Source of the DNA: Piper betle | Taxonomy: Eukaryota > Streptophyta > Magnoliopsida > Piperales > Piperaceae | Direction of reading: 5' to 3' | Assembly: GCA_033002965.1 (NCBI GenBank) | Contig: JAURVB010014674.1 | Span: 62,001 to 126,000 of the forward strand | Length of the DNA stretch: 64,000 nucleotides | Shown: positions 26,214-39,680 of the stretch, piece by piece | Position numbering within the stretch: the stretch's first letter is position 1 | How the letters are laid out: the number at the start of each line of letters is the position of its first letter | Position numbers and translations under genes: made by a program | Notes under the pieces: model-generated | What the model was told of the DNA's origin: nothing | The model's input: only the letters and a program-made list of their open reading frames with translations | Database searches by the model: none

Positions 26214-26687
26214 GATTTTTGGAATGATTTTATTTTCCAAACCTTATTTGATTTGTTGAGCTTTTGGTTGTGTTCAACTTTCGGATGATGTTTTTGGTTT
26301 AACCTTGGTTTGAACTTTTGGTTGTTCAAGTTTTATTTTCAGTTGGTTTCTATCTTAGTTATCCAAGATGCTCTTTATCAACGTCACAATTTGAAATCAT
26401 GGATAAAAATTTCTAGAGGTCATGATATTTTCAAGTTGGCACATGAAATAACATTTTTTTATATGTGCATAAGTTACCTTTTTAATGTGACAAAAGGGGA
26501 GAATGAGGTGTGTCCCAAGGAAGACTTTTGTGCATGAATGAATGGGGAGAGCTCAGAAAGCTATTCTTTATTGGTGGCAAACTTACTTGAAGGTTGCGTA
26601 AAGTTTTTAAGTAAATGCTCTATGAGGATTGACATGTAAACCATGTTAAAGCTACATATGTTATCATCATCAAAATGGAAAGATTGT
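26214..26687. other. Intergenic, no gene recognised
   Basis: AT-rich. One 75-codon frame (26310-26537) shows no known motif. Confidence 0.4.
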
Positions 26688-27149
26688 TGTAACGACCCAG
26701 TCTAAAGTGCAACGTAATGGGCTAAGTTATCTCTTTAAATATGGTGAACCCAAGTTAAAGATCTATAGTCCATTCTCACTTATAAACAAGATATTCTCCG
26801 AATAGGTATTAGATGTGGGACTAAGGTGAGGGATCTCACAATCCACCCACCTTAGGAAATTTCATCCCCGAAATGCCTATACTTGGCCTGTTGCTAGCCC
26901 CAGCCCATAACCTTTCTGGCTAGTGATTGGTAGCCTAGCCAACGTTCCTAGTCCAGCCCACCATCTAACACGGAACCAGGTTACTCTGATACCACCTGTA
27001 ATGACCTGGCCTAAAGTGCAACGTAATGGGCCCAAGTCATTTCTTTAAAATGGTTAACCCAAGTTAAAGATCTATAGTCCATTCTCACTTATAAACAGGA
27101 TCTTCTCCCAGTAAGTATTAGATGTGGGACTAAGTTGAGGGATTTCACA
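26688..27149 (-). mobile_element. TRIM retrotransposon 1, complete, 462 bp
   Basis: A terminal-repeat retrotransposon in miniature: no coding capacity, mobilised in trans. Direct LTRs of 153 bp lie at 26688-26840 and 26997-27149 (tgtaacgaccc...atctcaca and tgtaatgacct...atttcaca). On the minus strand the primer site TGGTATCAGAG (tRNA-iMet type) follows the right LTR at about 26984-26994, and a polypurine text AAGGTGGGTGGAT precedes the left LTR at 26841-26855. The flanking five bases are attgt on both sides (26683-26687 and 27150-27154), a perfect target-site duplication. The insertion site spans the first bases of a copia LTR, so it is younger than that LTR. Confidence 0.93.
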
Positions 27150-27151
27150 AT

Positions 27152-30100
27152 TGTTAAGTCTTGGGCTTGTTCATTTCGGATTTTGAAACATTAATTTATA
27201 TTAATCACGAAATTTTGATCAATGATTTTTATTTGATTGAATTAGAGTAAGTTAATTCAATGTTCAGTTACAATTAGATTAATTCAGAATGTTATGGCAT
27301 TTCAGACTAGATCTTCAACATGAGTTATTGGACTATGAAATTGGTCTCGGTCTTAAAATCTCAGACTTGGACTAGGACATGAGCTAAAGTTTTGGTGGAA
27401 TCATTGAAGACTAGAATATATACGTGGAGCCTAAAGCTTTGACCTTATTTTAATATGAACTTGAATAGGAAATTAGTGATTGAGTTTTGAGGAGCATTTT
27501 CAATTATAATATTTCACGTGGTTGGAAGCTATGGACAAACTATGAGGCTATAAATAAGAAGCTTGGTCTACGGAGAAATGTTAGAGCTTTAATGTAAAAA
27601 TCAAGTGAGGAAAAGGAAGAAAGATTGAGAATTAGAATTTTGGATTGGATATGCTTTGTTAAAGTTACATTTACCGACTTCTCAACCTTTTAGGATTCAA
27701 AAGAGTGTGTTTGATAACTATCAAATAGAGTTATTATTTCATTACTATTTCTACACATTTTCTATGCCCTGGCATTGTTTTTTCTATTGATTTTGTTAAA
27801 AAATAATAATTTTTGATAATATAGACCAAATTTGAATTATGAGCAAATTCGAGTATTATTTTGAGTAAATATTGTCTTTTGAGTAAACTTAGAAATCTAG
27901 ATCAAGAACAAGTTGAAGAATCCTAATCATGTACACCCTACTTCGAAGGAGGAAGAAGACTCACAAGTGGATGATAGTGACATCTGCACTAAAACATGCT
28001 ATTCCGACCTGTTCTATTCTAATTATGATGTTTCTACAAAATAGGAACTACCCAAACACACATACAAGTGGGAGTCAACTCTGCATATATTAATCCTAGG
28101 ATGGACCACTTGTAAAAGCTGCCAACTGAGGAACATTTTTGCACGTTGTCAAGTCTGTAATTCTGTAAATTCTGTACATGCTTTTGACTGGGAGACAGAT
28201 CTATGCTTAAGCAATCAAGTCCACAACTATGATCCATTGAATAGACTCGTTGATAAAAAAGAAAGGAACACACTCACCTAATGCTAATGATTAAAGTATA
28301 GCATCTCATGTGCATTAGTTGGGAAGGAAGACGCAAGGAAGTTACCAGAATTGAGCTCCACATGACACTCCATATGAGCAATTAGAACTTTAGAAAACAA
28401 TCTTACTAACTCCACGAGTTATTAGAAAACAAAAGGTGGACAAGGGAACAAGAGAATCATACCTCATTTAGAGAAAGGATTGTGTTGAGCGCACACCTAG
28501 TACTTGGACAGTTTGGAAATTTTCAAGAAATCACCAAGAAATTGATAGGAAGTTGCCAAGAAGGAGCTGGGAAGATTGTAGGAAAGTCATTCAACCACAA
28601 CTATATATTGACATATTCACACACTTAAAAGAGAGCTCCCTTCTTCACCCACACCTTCTTTAAAACCTTGGAGTCTTGAGTTCTTAAATGTTCTGATCTA
28701 TAGGAGGGAGAAGCTCCAAGCGCTTGTGAAGAAGTCATGCAATTTAAGCTACATGAAAGCAAACACAATTAGAGAGAAGAATCATGCCAAGGCATTAATG
28801 ATCCAAATTTTAACTATCTCTTTCTTCTTCTTCTTCTTCTTCTTCTTCTTGTGTTGTTTTCCTACTGTGTTGAATAATGCTTTGTAAACGTTTCATGGAA
28901 TAATTTGTATTGATCTAGGATGACAATGGATCTTATAAAAAATATAATATAAAGTGTTATTATTTTCTTGTGTGTGATTGTGTGTTGATTATTTCATATT
29001 TGTACTTAATGCTTCAAGAGAGTAGCTAACTCTTGCATGAGTAAGAGATTCGATCGGGCGCTAGACATATGCAGGTCATTGATGTCTTTAAATGAAGTAG
29101 TTTATAATTCTAATTGTAGGAATACATTATAGTCATAAATATCCATATACGGGAGTTGTTCATAATGCATCATCCTGGTCTTTATTACATAGGAATGTTT
29201 AATGAGGTTAGGGCAGTAGATTGTAATTTTCAAATACTAACACACATCATAAGTAATCAAATAGGACTAGTAATTTTACTTTACAAAGTAATATAAGTGA
29301 AGTTAACCATTTTAGGTCTATCATTTGATTGAAAGAACTTTATTAGTTTGATTCACGGATTATTTGTATTATCATATTTGATATTTGTTGTTACTAGTTT
29401 TATACCCTGGCATTTATTTCTTGTCAGGATAGTCAAGATTCATTCTTGTTTGAACTGTCTTTTATTTGTGATTTCTGTTTTTATCTTTGCTATAGTTAGA
29501 TAGTTAATTTCATTAACAGTAAGGCCAAAGCATCAAATTTTCGTGGGAACAATCTCACTCATCACTTTACTACTTGTTTGATGCATTCACTTACATGATG
29601 CATTAAACTTGGGCAAATGTATTACATTTGGTTTTTGAATTTGAATCTCTTAAATGTTTATTGTAAAATATCTTATTGTTCTTGTGAGGAATTATTGTAA
29701 CACTAATCGGTTTTGATTAGTGAGTGTAAGGTCAGGAACGATTTTGTGTTGTGCTTACACTAGTGGTCATGTTATTCTCTAGGTATGGAGTGGTGTGATT
29801 GTTCTAAGTGTGAGAAGTTGTTTGGCTTATGAAGTTGAGCTTAAGGTCAAGGGGTGAAGGACAAGTGTGTGGTTTGTTAAGCGAGCTCAAGATTGAGAGC
29901 GATGAAGGACAAGTGAGCTTGTGAAGCACTAGGGTTAAGCTTGGTCAAGGACAAGTAGGTGTAATACTTGTAATGTAACAGTCAAGGTTTGGCCATAGTA
30001 AAGTATAGAAGACCTACCCAACTAGTGGATACGGTGGTGTACAAGAGAGGAGTGTAAGTTTGAAACCTTTTAAAAATTTTGTGTGCACTCTTTGTATTTC

Positions 30101-30370
30101 TTACCTTACTCTTGATTGATCTATTTCGATTAACTTATTTGTCTCACACCTTATGTACTGTTTGATAAGTTTGTCAACAAATAAGATTGGTTATAAATTT
30201 TTTAATAGATCATTTGTTGATTTACTAGATTTATACTCATTCATAAGATAAATCACTTCATTTTTCATGACCGATTTTAATTAAAATTGGATTGAACTCT
30301 TAAAGCTTGATTAATAACATATTGTGTGTTGCTATTAGAGTTCTATGCTCCATCCGGATCTTTCACTTTC
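27152..30370 (+). mobile_element. Copia LTR fragments and intervening DNA
   Basis: 27152 begins tgttaagtcttgggcttgttc, an LTR start like that at 24873. Text resembling the second half of the same LTR family appears at about 29700-30370 (gtgaaggacaagtg, gtgaagcactagggttaagcttgg, cctacccaactagtggatacggtggtgta). Between them, 27780-29640 is unlike the family and holds no gene I recognise; the minus frame 28273-28034 has no known domain. The simplest reading is one LTR interrupted by about 1.9 kb of other DNA, but two separate LTR fragments are equally possible. Confidence 0.4.
28821..28850. repeat. (TTC)n microsatellite
   Basis: About ten TTC units. Confidence 0.95.
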
Positions 30371-32169
30371 TTTTCCCTCCCCTTTGCTCCTCCTCCCTTT
30401 CAGTCATCCCTTCCCTTTTCTTAGAGCCGTTCCATTTCGGACATCTCTTGAAATTGGGACCTCTTCGAGAACTTTGAAACATCTCACAGGAAGGCAAACT
30501 TGACATGGGCTGAACTCATCAAGTTATATAATGAAGGCATCTCTAAGTAAAGTCGAAATTATCTATAATGATTTTTCAACATTACAAATAAAAGTTAAAT
30601 GTAAAGTAAATTATACATTCCTTTCTTTAAAGGCATAATTAATTCAAATTATTTCATGAGCAAAGTATGTTACTCATGGTAGTGTATTAATTCAAGTTAT
30701 TTCACAAGCAAAGTATGTTAATCATGCTAGTTTTTTAAACCTCAAATGAGTATTGGCCTAAAATTGGTTGCTTGAAGAACTATGAACACAGCTTGAGGCT
30801 AATACTGCTTTGCTCAGTTTGGGCTCAAGCTTGATGTCTTCAAGCATGATATAATTTTTAGCTTAGTTAATATGATATGCCTATATCATATTACCTACAT
30901 GTATATTAATAACTTGTATATCATTATCATCCTATCTCTTTTTGTTTTTTTAAGAAAAAAGCCACTATTGTTCCCTTGAGATTTAAAATCTTTAAGCTAA
31001 GAGGTTACTTTAGTGGAGCCATTGAAAGATTTGACTTGTCTCCATTCAAAATTTATTGAATCAAACGTGAACCAAGCTTGAACATTTAGAATGTGGTTTC
31101 ACATTATTCGAGCTTGTTTCACAAAATTAGTCTCATATTAAACTATGCTTGAGCTGGCATCTACTTTATAATTATCAAATACACTAAACATGAACGAGGT
31201 GATGTCTAATTAGACTCAATTTCATTATAGCCCAACTTTGCTTAAGACTCAAATCGACTAGTATATAACGTATCAATTATAACTTTCATATGTTGATTTA
31301 GCATGTTGGACTTATTTTTTATTATATACCTAGTATTTAGGGAAAATCACAAATTCTCTAGGTTTCTCCTATTTTAGGATATAAAACCTAATAAACTATA
31401 ATAATATATTATGTATACCTTCTATTTGTGGTATGAATCTAGATGGGGTAAGAGTCTCATATTTGTTCTATAAATAATACCTCCTCCCACTTTTTACTAG
31501 GAAAGGATGACACTCTTTCTTTGAGAAGATATTAGAGTTTTAGTGCTTTAGACTTGAGGATTTAGGTTGAGGAAGATAATTCTTCTTCAACTTGTGAGAA
31601 GAATTGATTAGTAAGGGCATCTTCAATCCTATTTCGCTGCAAGGTATGCCTTCTTTCATATTTTGATTTAATTTGTCATTGGCATCATGAGCCTTTTAGA
31701 TGTTGTCCACATTTTTTAAAGATTTGTGATTAAATCTTGTTGATACACACCCTAGTCCCCTTCCCCTCTTCCCTTCAAACTCTCACCCCGAAAGTCTAGC
31801 CTCCAGCTTTGCTGAAGAGCAATGAACAATTTTTTTAAAAAAGTAGGATCTTTACAAAGATTTAGCTGGGGATATATGTTGCAGTGCACTCCATCACCAT
31901 TAGAGGCCGCGGCAATGTTAGCCTTGACTTGTCCAAGTTAATCCCATCTGATCAACTCTGATGTAGATGATCCTCAATAGATTTTCCTTAGATTTGACAT
32001 TCCACTTAGTTAGATGGACTTCGCCGATGCCCTTTCCCTCCCTCACACGAGCCCATTATTGGTTCAAGGGTTTTGATTAAGTCATACAAAAGTCTTGCAA
32101 GTCACATCTACTAAGAAGATTCAAGATTTGATAGATTGAAAATCATATCAAGTAGTAGAAAACCAATAA
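30371..32169. other. Intergenic, no gene recognised
   Basis: No long open frame or transposon terminus. A short near-direct repeat (attatttcatgagcaaagtatgtta / gttatttcacaagcaaagtatgtta) sits at about 30645 and 30698. Confidence 0.4.
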
Positions 32170-33045
32170 AAGGAGAAGAATTTTGGATACAATGATCAAA
32201 AGCATGATCAGCTTCTGATCATGTTCAAAAGCATGATTGGAGAGACGATTGGAAACTGATCGATGACAACTAGATTCTTCATTTTACCGTTGTTTTATTG
32301 TTAGCTTGAAGAATTCTTCCTTCTATCTTTCTAAGGCGTTATCTAAGGTGTGTGAAACTTATTTCCTCTACAAATAGGCTTGGATCACTTAAAAAATGGT
32401 TAAGAGTGATTTCCTAACCTTCTTTGTTATTTTACTATTATAGTTGGCTATCTTCATTCATTTTATAGTGGTTCAAGCAAGTTTGCTTGAAGTATGTTGG
32501 CTTTATTCAGAAGCTTGTTATTGTAAGTGGAGTCCCCTTTCTAACATCAAAAGGAAGAAGCTTATGCTTGTAAGTGAAGTCCCCTCTCTAACATCAAAAT
32601 ATACATTCGAATTTGGTTTGAAGTGTATACTTCTTCCTTTCGATGTTAGAGATTAGAATCTTTTTCCTTTTCATGTTAGATAGGGGATTCCAATTATAGC
32701 AACAAGTTTCTTAATAAAACCAACACACTTCAAACGCACTTGCCTGAACCACTACAAAATAAATAAAGATAGCAATTTACAAGAGTAAAAAAATGTAAGA
32801 GATTAGGAAGCTACTCTTAATCATTTCTTCGAGGGTTGCAAGCCTATTTATATGAAAAATAAATTTCACACTCTTTAGGTAATGTCTTGGAGGGGAAGGA
32901 GGAAGAATTCTTTAAGCCAAAGGCAGAAAATGAAGAAGAATTCTTTAAACCAATAGAAAAATAGAGGTAAAATGAAGAATCTGGCCACCGTTAATCGATT
33001 TTTGATCGTCTCTCCGGTCGTGCTTCGAGGAGCAAAGCCGCCAAT
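32170..33045. repeat. Long inverted repeat, arms of about 0.4 kb
   Basis: The left arm (about 32220-32600) and the reverse complement of the right arm (about 32625-33030) match in order: ggagagacgat, agattcttcattttac, gaagaattcttcct, ataggctt, ttaagagt, gtggttca, and ctctaacatc plus aggaagaag. They meet near 32610. Each arm contains a TATA-like element before the shared ataggcttg. Transcription through it would give a long imperfect hairpin RNA. It could be a foldback transposon or two head-to-head LTR fragments. Confidence 0.8.
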
Positions 33046-33397
33046 AAAATTCAAGGAAAAGTACTCCATTTAAGTAATTTTGTGATATTCGATCATTAAT
33101 TTAGAAAATTTTGCAAATTTTTGTAAAATAATGTGAATTCTTATTGGTTGGAGATGACCGCAATGAGATGGAGGTATCTAGATTTTTTTGCATTGGAAGA
33201 GATTTTCGCATATTAATTTGGAAGCATCAAGCGTAAAACACTTGAGTCAAGATATTTTCGGTAATCCAAATTTTTTGTAGGATATTCATGTATATCTTTA
33301 TTGGAAAATAAAGTAACATGACATCATATAGTTGGTGTTAGGGATCTCAACTCCCATTTTCTTAACTACTAAAATAAAATGCAAATTAGTTGATTTG

Positions 33398-33428
33398 AAA
33401 ATAATAATAATAATAATAATAATAATAT
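33398..33428. repeat. (AAT)n microsatellite
   Basis: About ten trinucleotide units. Confidence 0.95.
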
Positions 33429-33685
33429 AAAATGCAACCTTGCTTTTTTGAGCCACTACTAAAATAAATGCTTCTTGCTTATCTCCTTAATACTTACTTC
33501 AAAATGCTACAAAACCTCATCATATCATTCACCTTGCACCCTCTCCTTCCATTTTTTGGCTACTCCACGCCCGCTCATTGGATGTCCCGCTCCACCACCG
33601 GTGATGGACCCTCTGATCGTCATAGTTTTCTTCTTCTTCACCACCTTCTTTTCCTTCCTCATGCTTGGGTGCTGCCAGTCGCTGA

Positions 33686-36514
33686 TGTAACACCCCGTTC
33701 GGTTCACCCGTGAACCAACCCAAAGATGTTACCGACAACCGAACCGTTCGTTAATCTATTTAATTCAGTTAAGCCGACCCGGATCTACCCTCGGTGTCTT
33801 AAGATGGAGATATAACATGCAAAGCATGGATGGAATAATGGGGCTCTAATGCAGTCCTACATGCATGCCATGAAGTGCAAGCAAAAACAGAACAATAGCA
33901 ATAAATAAAAAATCTAAAGAAAAATATCTATTTCTATAGAAAAATGAACAAAATTTCCTTTAAAAGTGCAATAAGGGCCAACCTATCCACAACAGGGATA
34001 TATATATTTTTTATCAAAATAATATAAAATATGACAATCTATCATGGCATTCAGTCATTATCGTTTTCGTCTTCATCTGAGCCAAGTTTGAGTTCCAAGG
34101 CTCCCTGTTTATTCACACTTATCTATCCATTTCATAGGCGTTTATCAAGACATATCAAAACATGATTATCATCATTTACACAGCATCAACACACCATCAT
34201 TATACATTACACACGATAGGTACAAGTGTGCGCGGTTCCGTGCTGCTCCTCTGCAGTCCCGACAACTTTCATTCATAGCGATTCTCACCTACATAAATAT
34301 AGAAAACCGTCAATAACGAGTGTTACCGGTCCAAAAAATAACTAATAACAAACCGACACAAGAAAGCTAACCCTCCCGTTAAATAAAAACCTCATATACT
34401 TTCTCAAGAACTCTCATAAGGGCAATAATGGGATCCGTCGACCTCGAGCGGCAATATCCCCTTTCCATATCATTCTCTTTCCATAACATTCTCTTTACTT
34501 GGCCATTTAACTATTCCTTTGCATGGGAAAATCATTCTCTTTCCTTTCTAAGACATGCTCTTTCAGTACCCTTTTATGCCACAAGTCTAGACATGTGTTG
34601 CATAATAGTACGTGTAAACCTCCACACTTCTCCGGGTTTGAGGAACTCAAAGGTGGAGTTATCAAGATCCCTCAGGAATGGAGTGGATGCTCACCAGTTC
34701 CAAAGCCCGCTTTGACATACACACGCCATTTCTCAAGACATGGCCACCGATTTACCTCGTCTCACATCTCACTGAAAATGCAAAAACTATATATACATAG
34801 GATTGGGTGAGGATTTCAATAGAATAGGCCCAAAGGCATCGTGAGCTGGATCTAAGTTTCAAAAATAATCTTGAGGGATCTCATCCTTGAGGATTATTAA
34901 TCTGGAAAAATACGATTAGCTAAATGACCTGTGTGGAGTGGGATATGATAAATCCACCACTCAACACATCCTCTTTCTTGTTCTAAATAAAACATGATAA
35001 AATGAGACAATAAATCGAGAGCGAGTCCTAAACGGACCTGGTAGAAGCTCCAATCGTATCCACACGCCTAGGTAACGAGCTCCTACTCGGTACCTACACG
35101 TCAAACAAGAAGCTAACACCAGCTAACTGAATGATGCATCAACTCAACATGATCGTCACACTCACAACACAATCATCATCCATCACAGTCAACAATCATC
35201 AGTGTAAAATAATTCTAACTCATCTTATTCATACCAATTTTATTATATTTTTACAAGTTACATTGTAGTCGATTAGAATGCTCATATTTAATTTACTTAG
35301 TTAGATTACTAACATCCATTCACTATCAAGCAAATCATGCAAGTCATCACTTCATTCATAATCAAGCATTCATTATATAAAACAATCAATCCTAGCATGT
35401 TGTGCTAATAATTATCAATTTTAAATAATTAAATCAGAGGTAATTATACCTCGCCTCTTCAATAATTAGTGACGGTTAGGGTTTTGTTGTGCATCTCCAA
35501 GCTCAAATTTGGCGCTCGACGGCATCTAGTCTAATCGGGTTCGACTAAATGTGCTCGGCGGAAGATCTAGTGAAATCCAGTGAATCCAATTTTTCTGCGG
35601 GTTTCAGTGGTTTTTCAACAGGTTTCGATGGTTTTCCAGTGACAGTTTTTGGTGACAGCTACTGGCAGGATAGTGGTAGAATGGGGTATTGTTGGCACTG
35701 CTCGAAGCCCGACGCATCTACGACATCCACATGGTACGCGGAGGTGGTGGCTCGCCAAAATAAGGCAAAAACAGGAGTAGCTGGTGGGGTGTGGAGATTC
35801 GGCCGATGTGAGCAACGTTGAACTCCACTCTGGTTAGGGAAGGTCGTAGGAGGGTCAAAGACATCAAGGCGACCACTGGATGGAGGCGGCGACGGTTGCT
35901 AGTGGTGGGATCGGCGATGCAAGGGCGGCACTAGGCTGCAGCGATCCGACGTCGTGGAGGCCTGACGGCAGCCGGGGGTGCTCAGGGTCACAAGGCGATA
36001 GCCCGGCCATGCTTGTAGGCATCAATCGGCTGCGTGGTGGCATCAGCGGCGGCGACAGTGAGCGTTTGGAGGGGGAAGGTGTCGGGAAGGAGAAGAAATA
36101 GTTAGTGGCAATATAGTAAATAATTATTTACTCGACTCTAACTCTAGTAAAAAATAATAACTAGCTCGTAATAACTCCAATAAAAATACAAAAAAATAAG
36201 AAAAAATCTCTTAAAATATATTACACACTATAATGAGCTCTAATGCATTATTAGGCATAAAAATAATTGTACAATCAAATACATAAACATATATATATAT
36301 ATATATTGCATACTTTTATACATTCTGATAACTCATTTCTCACCATCTTTTCTAATTTATCATCGTATATTTACGTATAATTGGCTCTCATCGCTCATAA
36401 CTCATGATTGGCCTTGACTCAGCACGCAGTTCATGAAACTGTCTGGACTCAAACCAACGGTTAAAACGACTAGTTCACTAATATAAAACTCTGACTCAAG
36501 TCTCGGGTTTTACA
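33686..36514 (-). mobile_element. Solo LTR of a Ty3 element, 2.8 kb
   Basis: On the minus strand it starts TGTAAAACCCGAGACTTGAG and ends GAACGGGGTGTTACA, typical Ty3 LTR termini. The flanking five bases are gctga and gctgg, a target-site duplication with one change. No internal region is present. The GC-rich stretch at 35500-36110, with open frames such as 35549-35821 and 35880-36101, lies within the LTR and is probably not coding. Confidence 0.75.
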
Positions 36515-37786
36515 GCTGGCACCATCGCTGCTATCGCCACCAATATAGTTTCCACTACTACCGTCATCATCTTAGCTAGGGATGCTAAACGAGTGAGCGA
36601 GCGGAGCGTAGCTTGTGCTCGAAGTCGATTTGAATAACTCGAAGTTTGTTCATACTCGATTTGAGATTGAACAAGTTTTGAGCATATATGTTTGAAATTG
36701 ACTCAATCATTTCTTATATTGTTTGAGCTCGACTCAAGCTCAAACACAATTAAACTGTTAAATTTTGAGAAGTTCAAAACTAGCTCGCTTGGGAGCTCGA
36801 AACTAACTCAATCATAAGGTCGAAAATAACATACAATTATAAAGATTAAAATTAATAAAAATAATCTATCAACATATTTATATAAACTATCTCAATAATA
36901 AAAGGTTTTTGCAAGTTTCAAACATGTTTTGAATTTTTTTTGCAAAATACCTAAGGCACCATTCAACAATATATGTTTCCAAAAAGAATAAAATATTTAT
37001 AAAAAAAAAGCATGTCTAAAAGTCATGAGATAGGCAGTCAATATTAAACTATTTAACAAGCCTTGCTGGCCGGTGGGAGTGTTTTCTGCTTGCAAGGCTG
37101 CTGCACCATGGCACTAACTAGTCAGGCCGAGATCTCTTGTTCATAACTTGCTTGTCAGTTTAATACAAATTTTCCTATTGAAAGTCAAACTTCAAACTAC
37201 TTGTTTATATTTTTATTGTTGTTTCTTTATTAAGTGTGTGTGTGGTGAACTAGGTATGGTATTTAAAAGTATCTCTAATGTAATAGTTAATACTTAATTA
37301 TAATAGGCAAGGAAATAACCTTTTTTTACGGTGATTTAGTTATTTTTTATTATCTTGTTACTCTTAAACGGGAGTATCTCTTTGAAAATAGAATTTTTAC
37401 GGGACATCTCTTTAGAGAAGAATACACTTCTTGATTATAACTTTTTGAAATTGTTTCTTTTTGTTATGATTGTGTTTCTTTAGAATATCCATGCCCAACA
37501 AAGACAGATATTTTCACTTGATAAATGTCAAATACACTATTCCTGCAAAATTATTTAGTTTCACGAGTGCACATAACTACACATAGGTAATTTCCAAAAC
37601 TAATAGCTTTCGAGCTAGTTTAGTTGCTGCCACTTGTAGGTATGTGTCAAGATAGCGGCAGCAATTAAATAAAAATAGACCAGTACGAACATCTGTAAAT
37701 CAATTAATGGATTCCCACAATGTGGTCCACATGGATAAAATACTTTTACGAGAAGAAAACTTTACCGCTTATTATTTTTATCTCAC
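36515..37786. other. 3' side of the dioxygenase locus, no exon found
   Basis: 36515-36590 continues GC-rich text interrupted by the solo LTR. 36600-36830 is rich in agctcg/gagctc motifs, as in an uncharacterised repeat family. 36830-37780 is AT-rich. The remaining C-terminal exons of the dioxygenase should lie on this side (minus strand), but I could not identify them here or further left. Confidence 0.4.
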
Positions 37787-37892
37787 CAGCAGGAATAGGC
37801 TTGAAACCCTTTGAAAACCATTCGAATTTGTTTCGACCGAATTCTGGACCTGGTATGATTGATCCTCGAGCTCTACATCCTCTCACAATCAC
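37787..37892 (-). pseudogene. Dioxygenase exon 10, last exon found
   Basis: 106 bases encoding VIVRGCRARGSIIPGPEF and FEWFSKGFKPIPA. Acceptor taaacag|GT, donor CTGCTG|GTGAGA, phase 1. The donor shows that at least one more exon is expected. Confidence 0.9.
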
Positions 37893-38879
37893 CTGTTTAG
37901 GAAGTGTAGCACCATAAGTAAGTTTGATGAAAATCCATTATAAAATGTTTGATAGTTGTTTCAATTAGTTGCAATCGAAGATAATTATTTTATCAAATTC
38001 AACGATCATTATGCACTTCTAGTAATTTTGAGGCAATTAAATGACAGTGTAAAAATTTTTAACCATGATCCTTGCAATTAGCATATAGCAATATTTGAAA
38101 AATAGGCCTAATATTTGAGAAGAAATGCTCACTCAAGCAATCGAATAACACACTTCAAAGTAAGTGAAGGAAGGATTCAGACCTCAGGAGCAGCAAATGA
38201 AGATAAAGGCGAAGTCATCGCGGTACTAGTGGCAACGCTAGGGTGCCAAGCTTCGGCTCCCCAGGCGCACGTGTGTTAGTTATTTTATTGAATTTTCTTC
38301 TTTGTAACTAAATTTGTTCCGAGGACGAATAAGGTTTTAGAGGGCTAGAAGTGCATTTGCTTCTAGGTTTGGGAGGGACAGAGCGATTGAAAAATTATAA
38401 AATAATTTTAATTTTTCTTATAATGAATTTTTTTCCACATTGCAGATCAAACGGTTTATAGTATAAGTTAATTTTTAAAAGACAAGTAAAAAAATATTCA
38501 AATATATTATTTTGATTTTAGTTTAGTTAAATTAATACTTTAAAATAATAAAAATTATATATTTATTAATTTCAAGTATTAAACAAAAACAACGCATACT
38601 AATTTTGTAGAGCTTAATATTTGTTAGATTTAAAAACTCGAAGTTAATTTAAAGTCAACTCTTCTATATAGCCAGTAGAGTTGAGTCTAAGTTCGGAATG
38701 GTTAAACTATGAAGAAAGGATGGCAGTACATGGGACATTGGCTTGTGACATAACCATGTTTATGTTAATAAAAATAATTTTTGCATTTTAAAAACTTTCA
38801 CTGCCTTTTCCCGCATTACGTTTGATCAAGGAGGTTGCCAATCAAGGTAGTTAATAATCTACTCGATGCTTTGGTCACA

Positions 38880-39680
38880 AAAAGTAGGAACAACTTCGAC
38901 GAGTTCTGTGCCGGGTTGAGAAAATCGCCGATTCCGAATTGGAATCGGCCGATTCTACTTGGATCGGATGTAAACCGATTCAAAAAACTCGTTGGATCGG
39001 GTTTCATCCGAATCAGTCTATGAATCGGCCGATTTGAGCCGATTCTAACCGATTTGTGCCAATTCTGAATCGGCCCAAATCGGCCGATTCCAAGCGCAAG
39101 GGGGCGGGGCACTCAAGGGGGCAGGGCAGCGGTGGCGGGGAGGGACAGGGCGGGGCTGGTGGGGGGAGGTGGGGCGCGGCGGGCACAAGGCGAGGCACGG
39201 CGGGCGAGGGCAGGGCAGGGCAGGTCATGGGGGAGGGGGCGGGGCGCGGCGGGCGTAGGGTGGGGCGGGGCGGTCTGGGGGGAGGGGCCGCGGCGACGGT
39301 GGTGACGGGGAAGGAGGGCAGATGCGGGAGAGAAAATATGAAGGGAAAGAAATAACACTCGTGGCATTCTCATAATTAAAACTTGACTCGTGTCCGACTA
39401 AAGTTAAAAATAATAACAAACTTTAAATAATTAAAAAATATATTATAAAATATTATAAAATTATAATACACACAATAATATCAAAATAACATCAATATCT
39501 AATTTTTATATATTTCTATTATGAGTTGTCAAATTATTATATATGACCGATTTGGACCTATTCAAACCGGTTCATCTGAACCGATTCTTGTCCCATTTAG
39601 ACTGATTCCGATTCTAAATCTGACTCCCTCAAAAACCGATTCTGATTCCGATTTATACAACCATGGTTCTGTTCACATGG
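38880..39680. other. Intron 9 repeat with extreme G-rich tract
   Basis: Multiple short tcggccgattc/accgattc motifs occur at 38925-39090 and again at 39545-39660. Between them, 39105-39320 is strongly G-rich on the plus strand with many GGGG and GGCGGGGC runs, capable of forming G-quadruplexes. The open frames here (38816-39419) are composition artefacts. It looks like an inserted element inside intron 9. Confidence 0.6.

Noticed and set aside
35549..36101. Two open frames in a GC-rich stretch as genes
   Set aside because: They lie inside a solo LTR and show no recognisable protein text.
33530..36590. A membrane-protein exon split by the 2.8-kb solo LTR
   Set aside because: A frame can be read across the junction, but no known protein text appears and there are no splice signals to support it.
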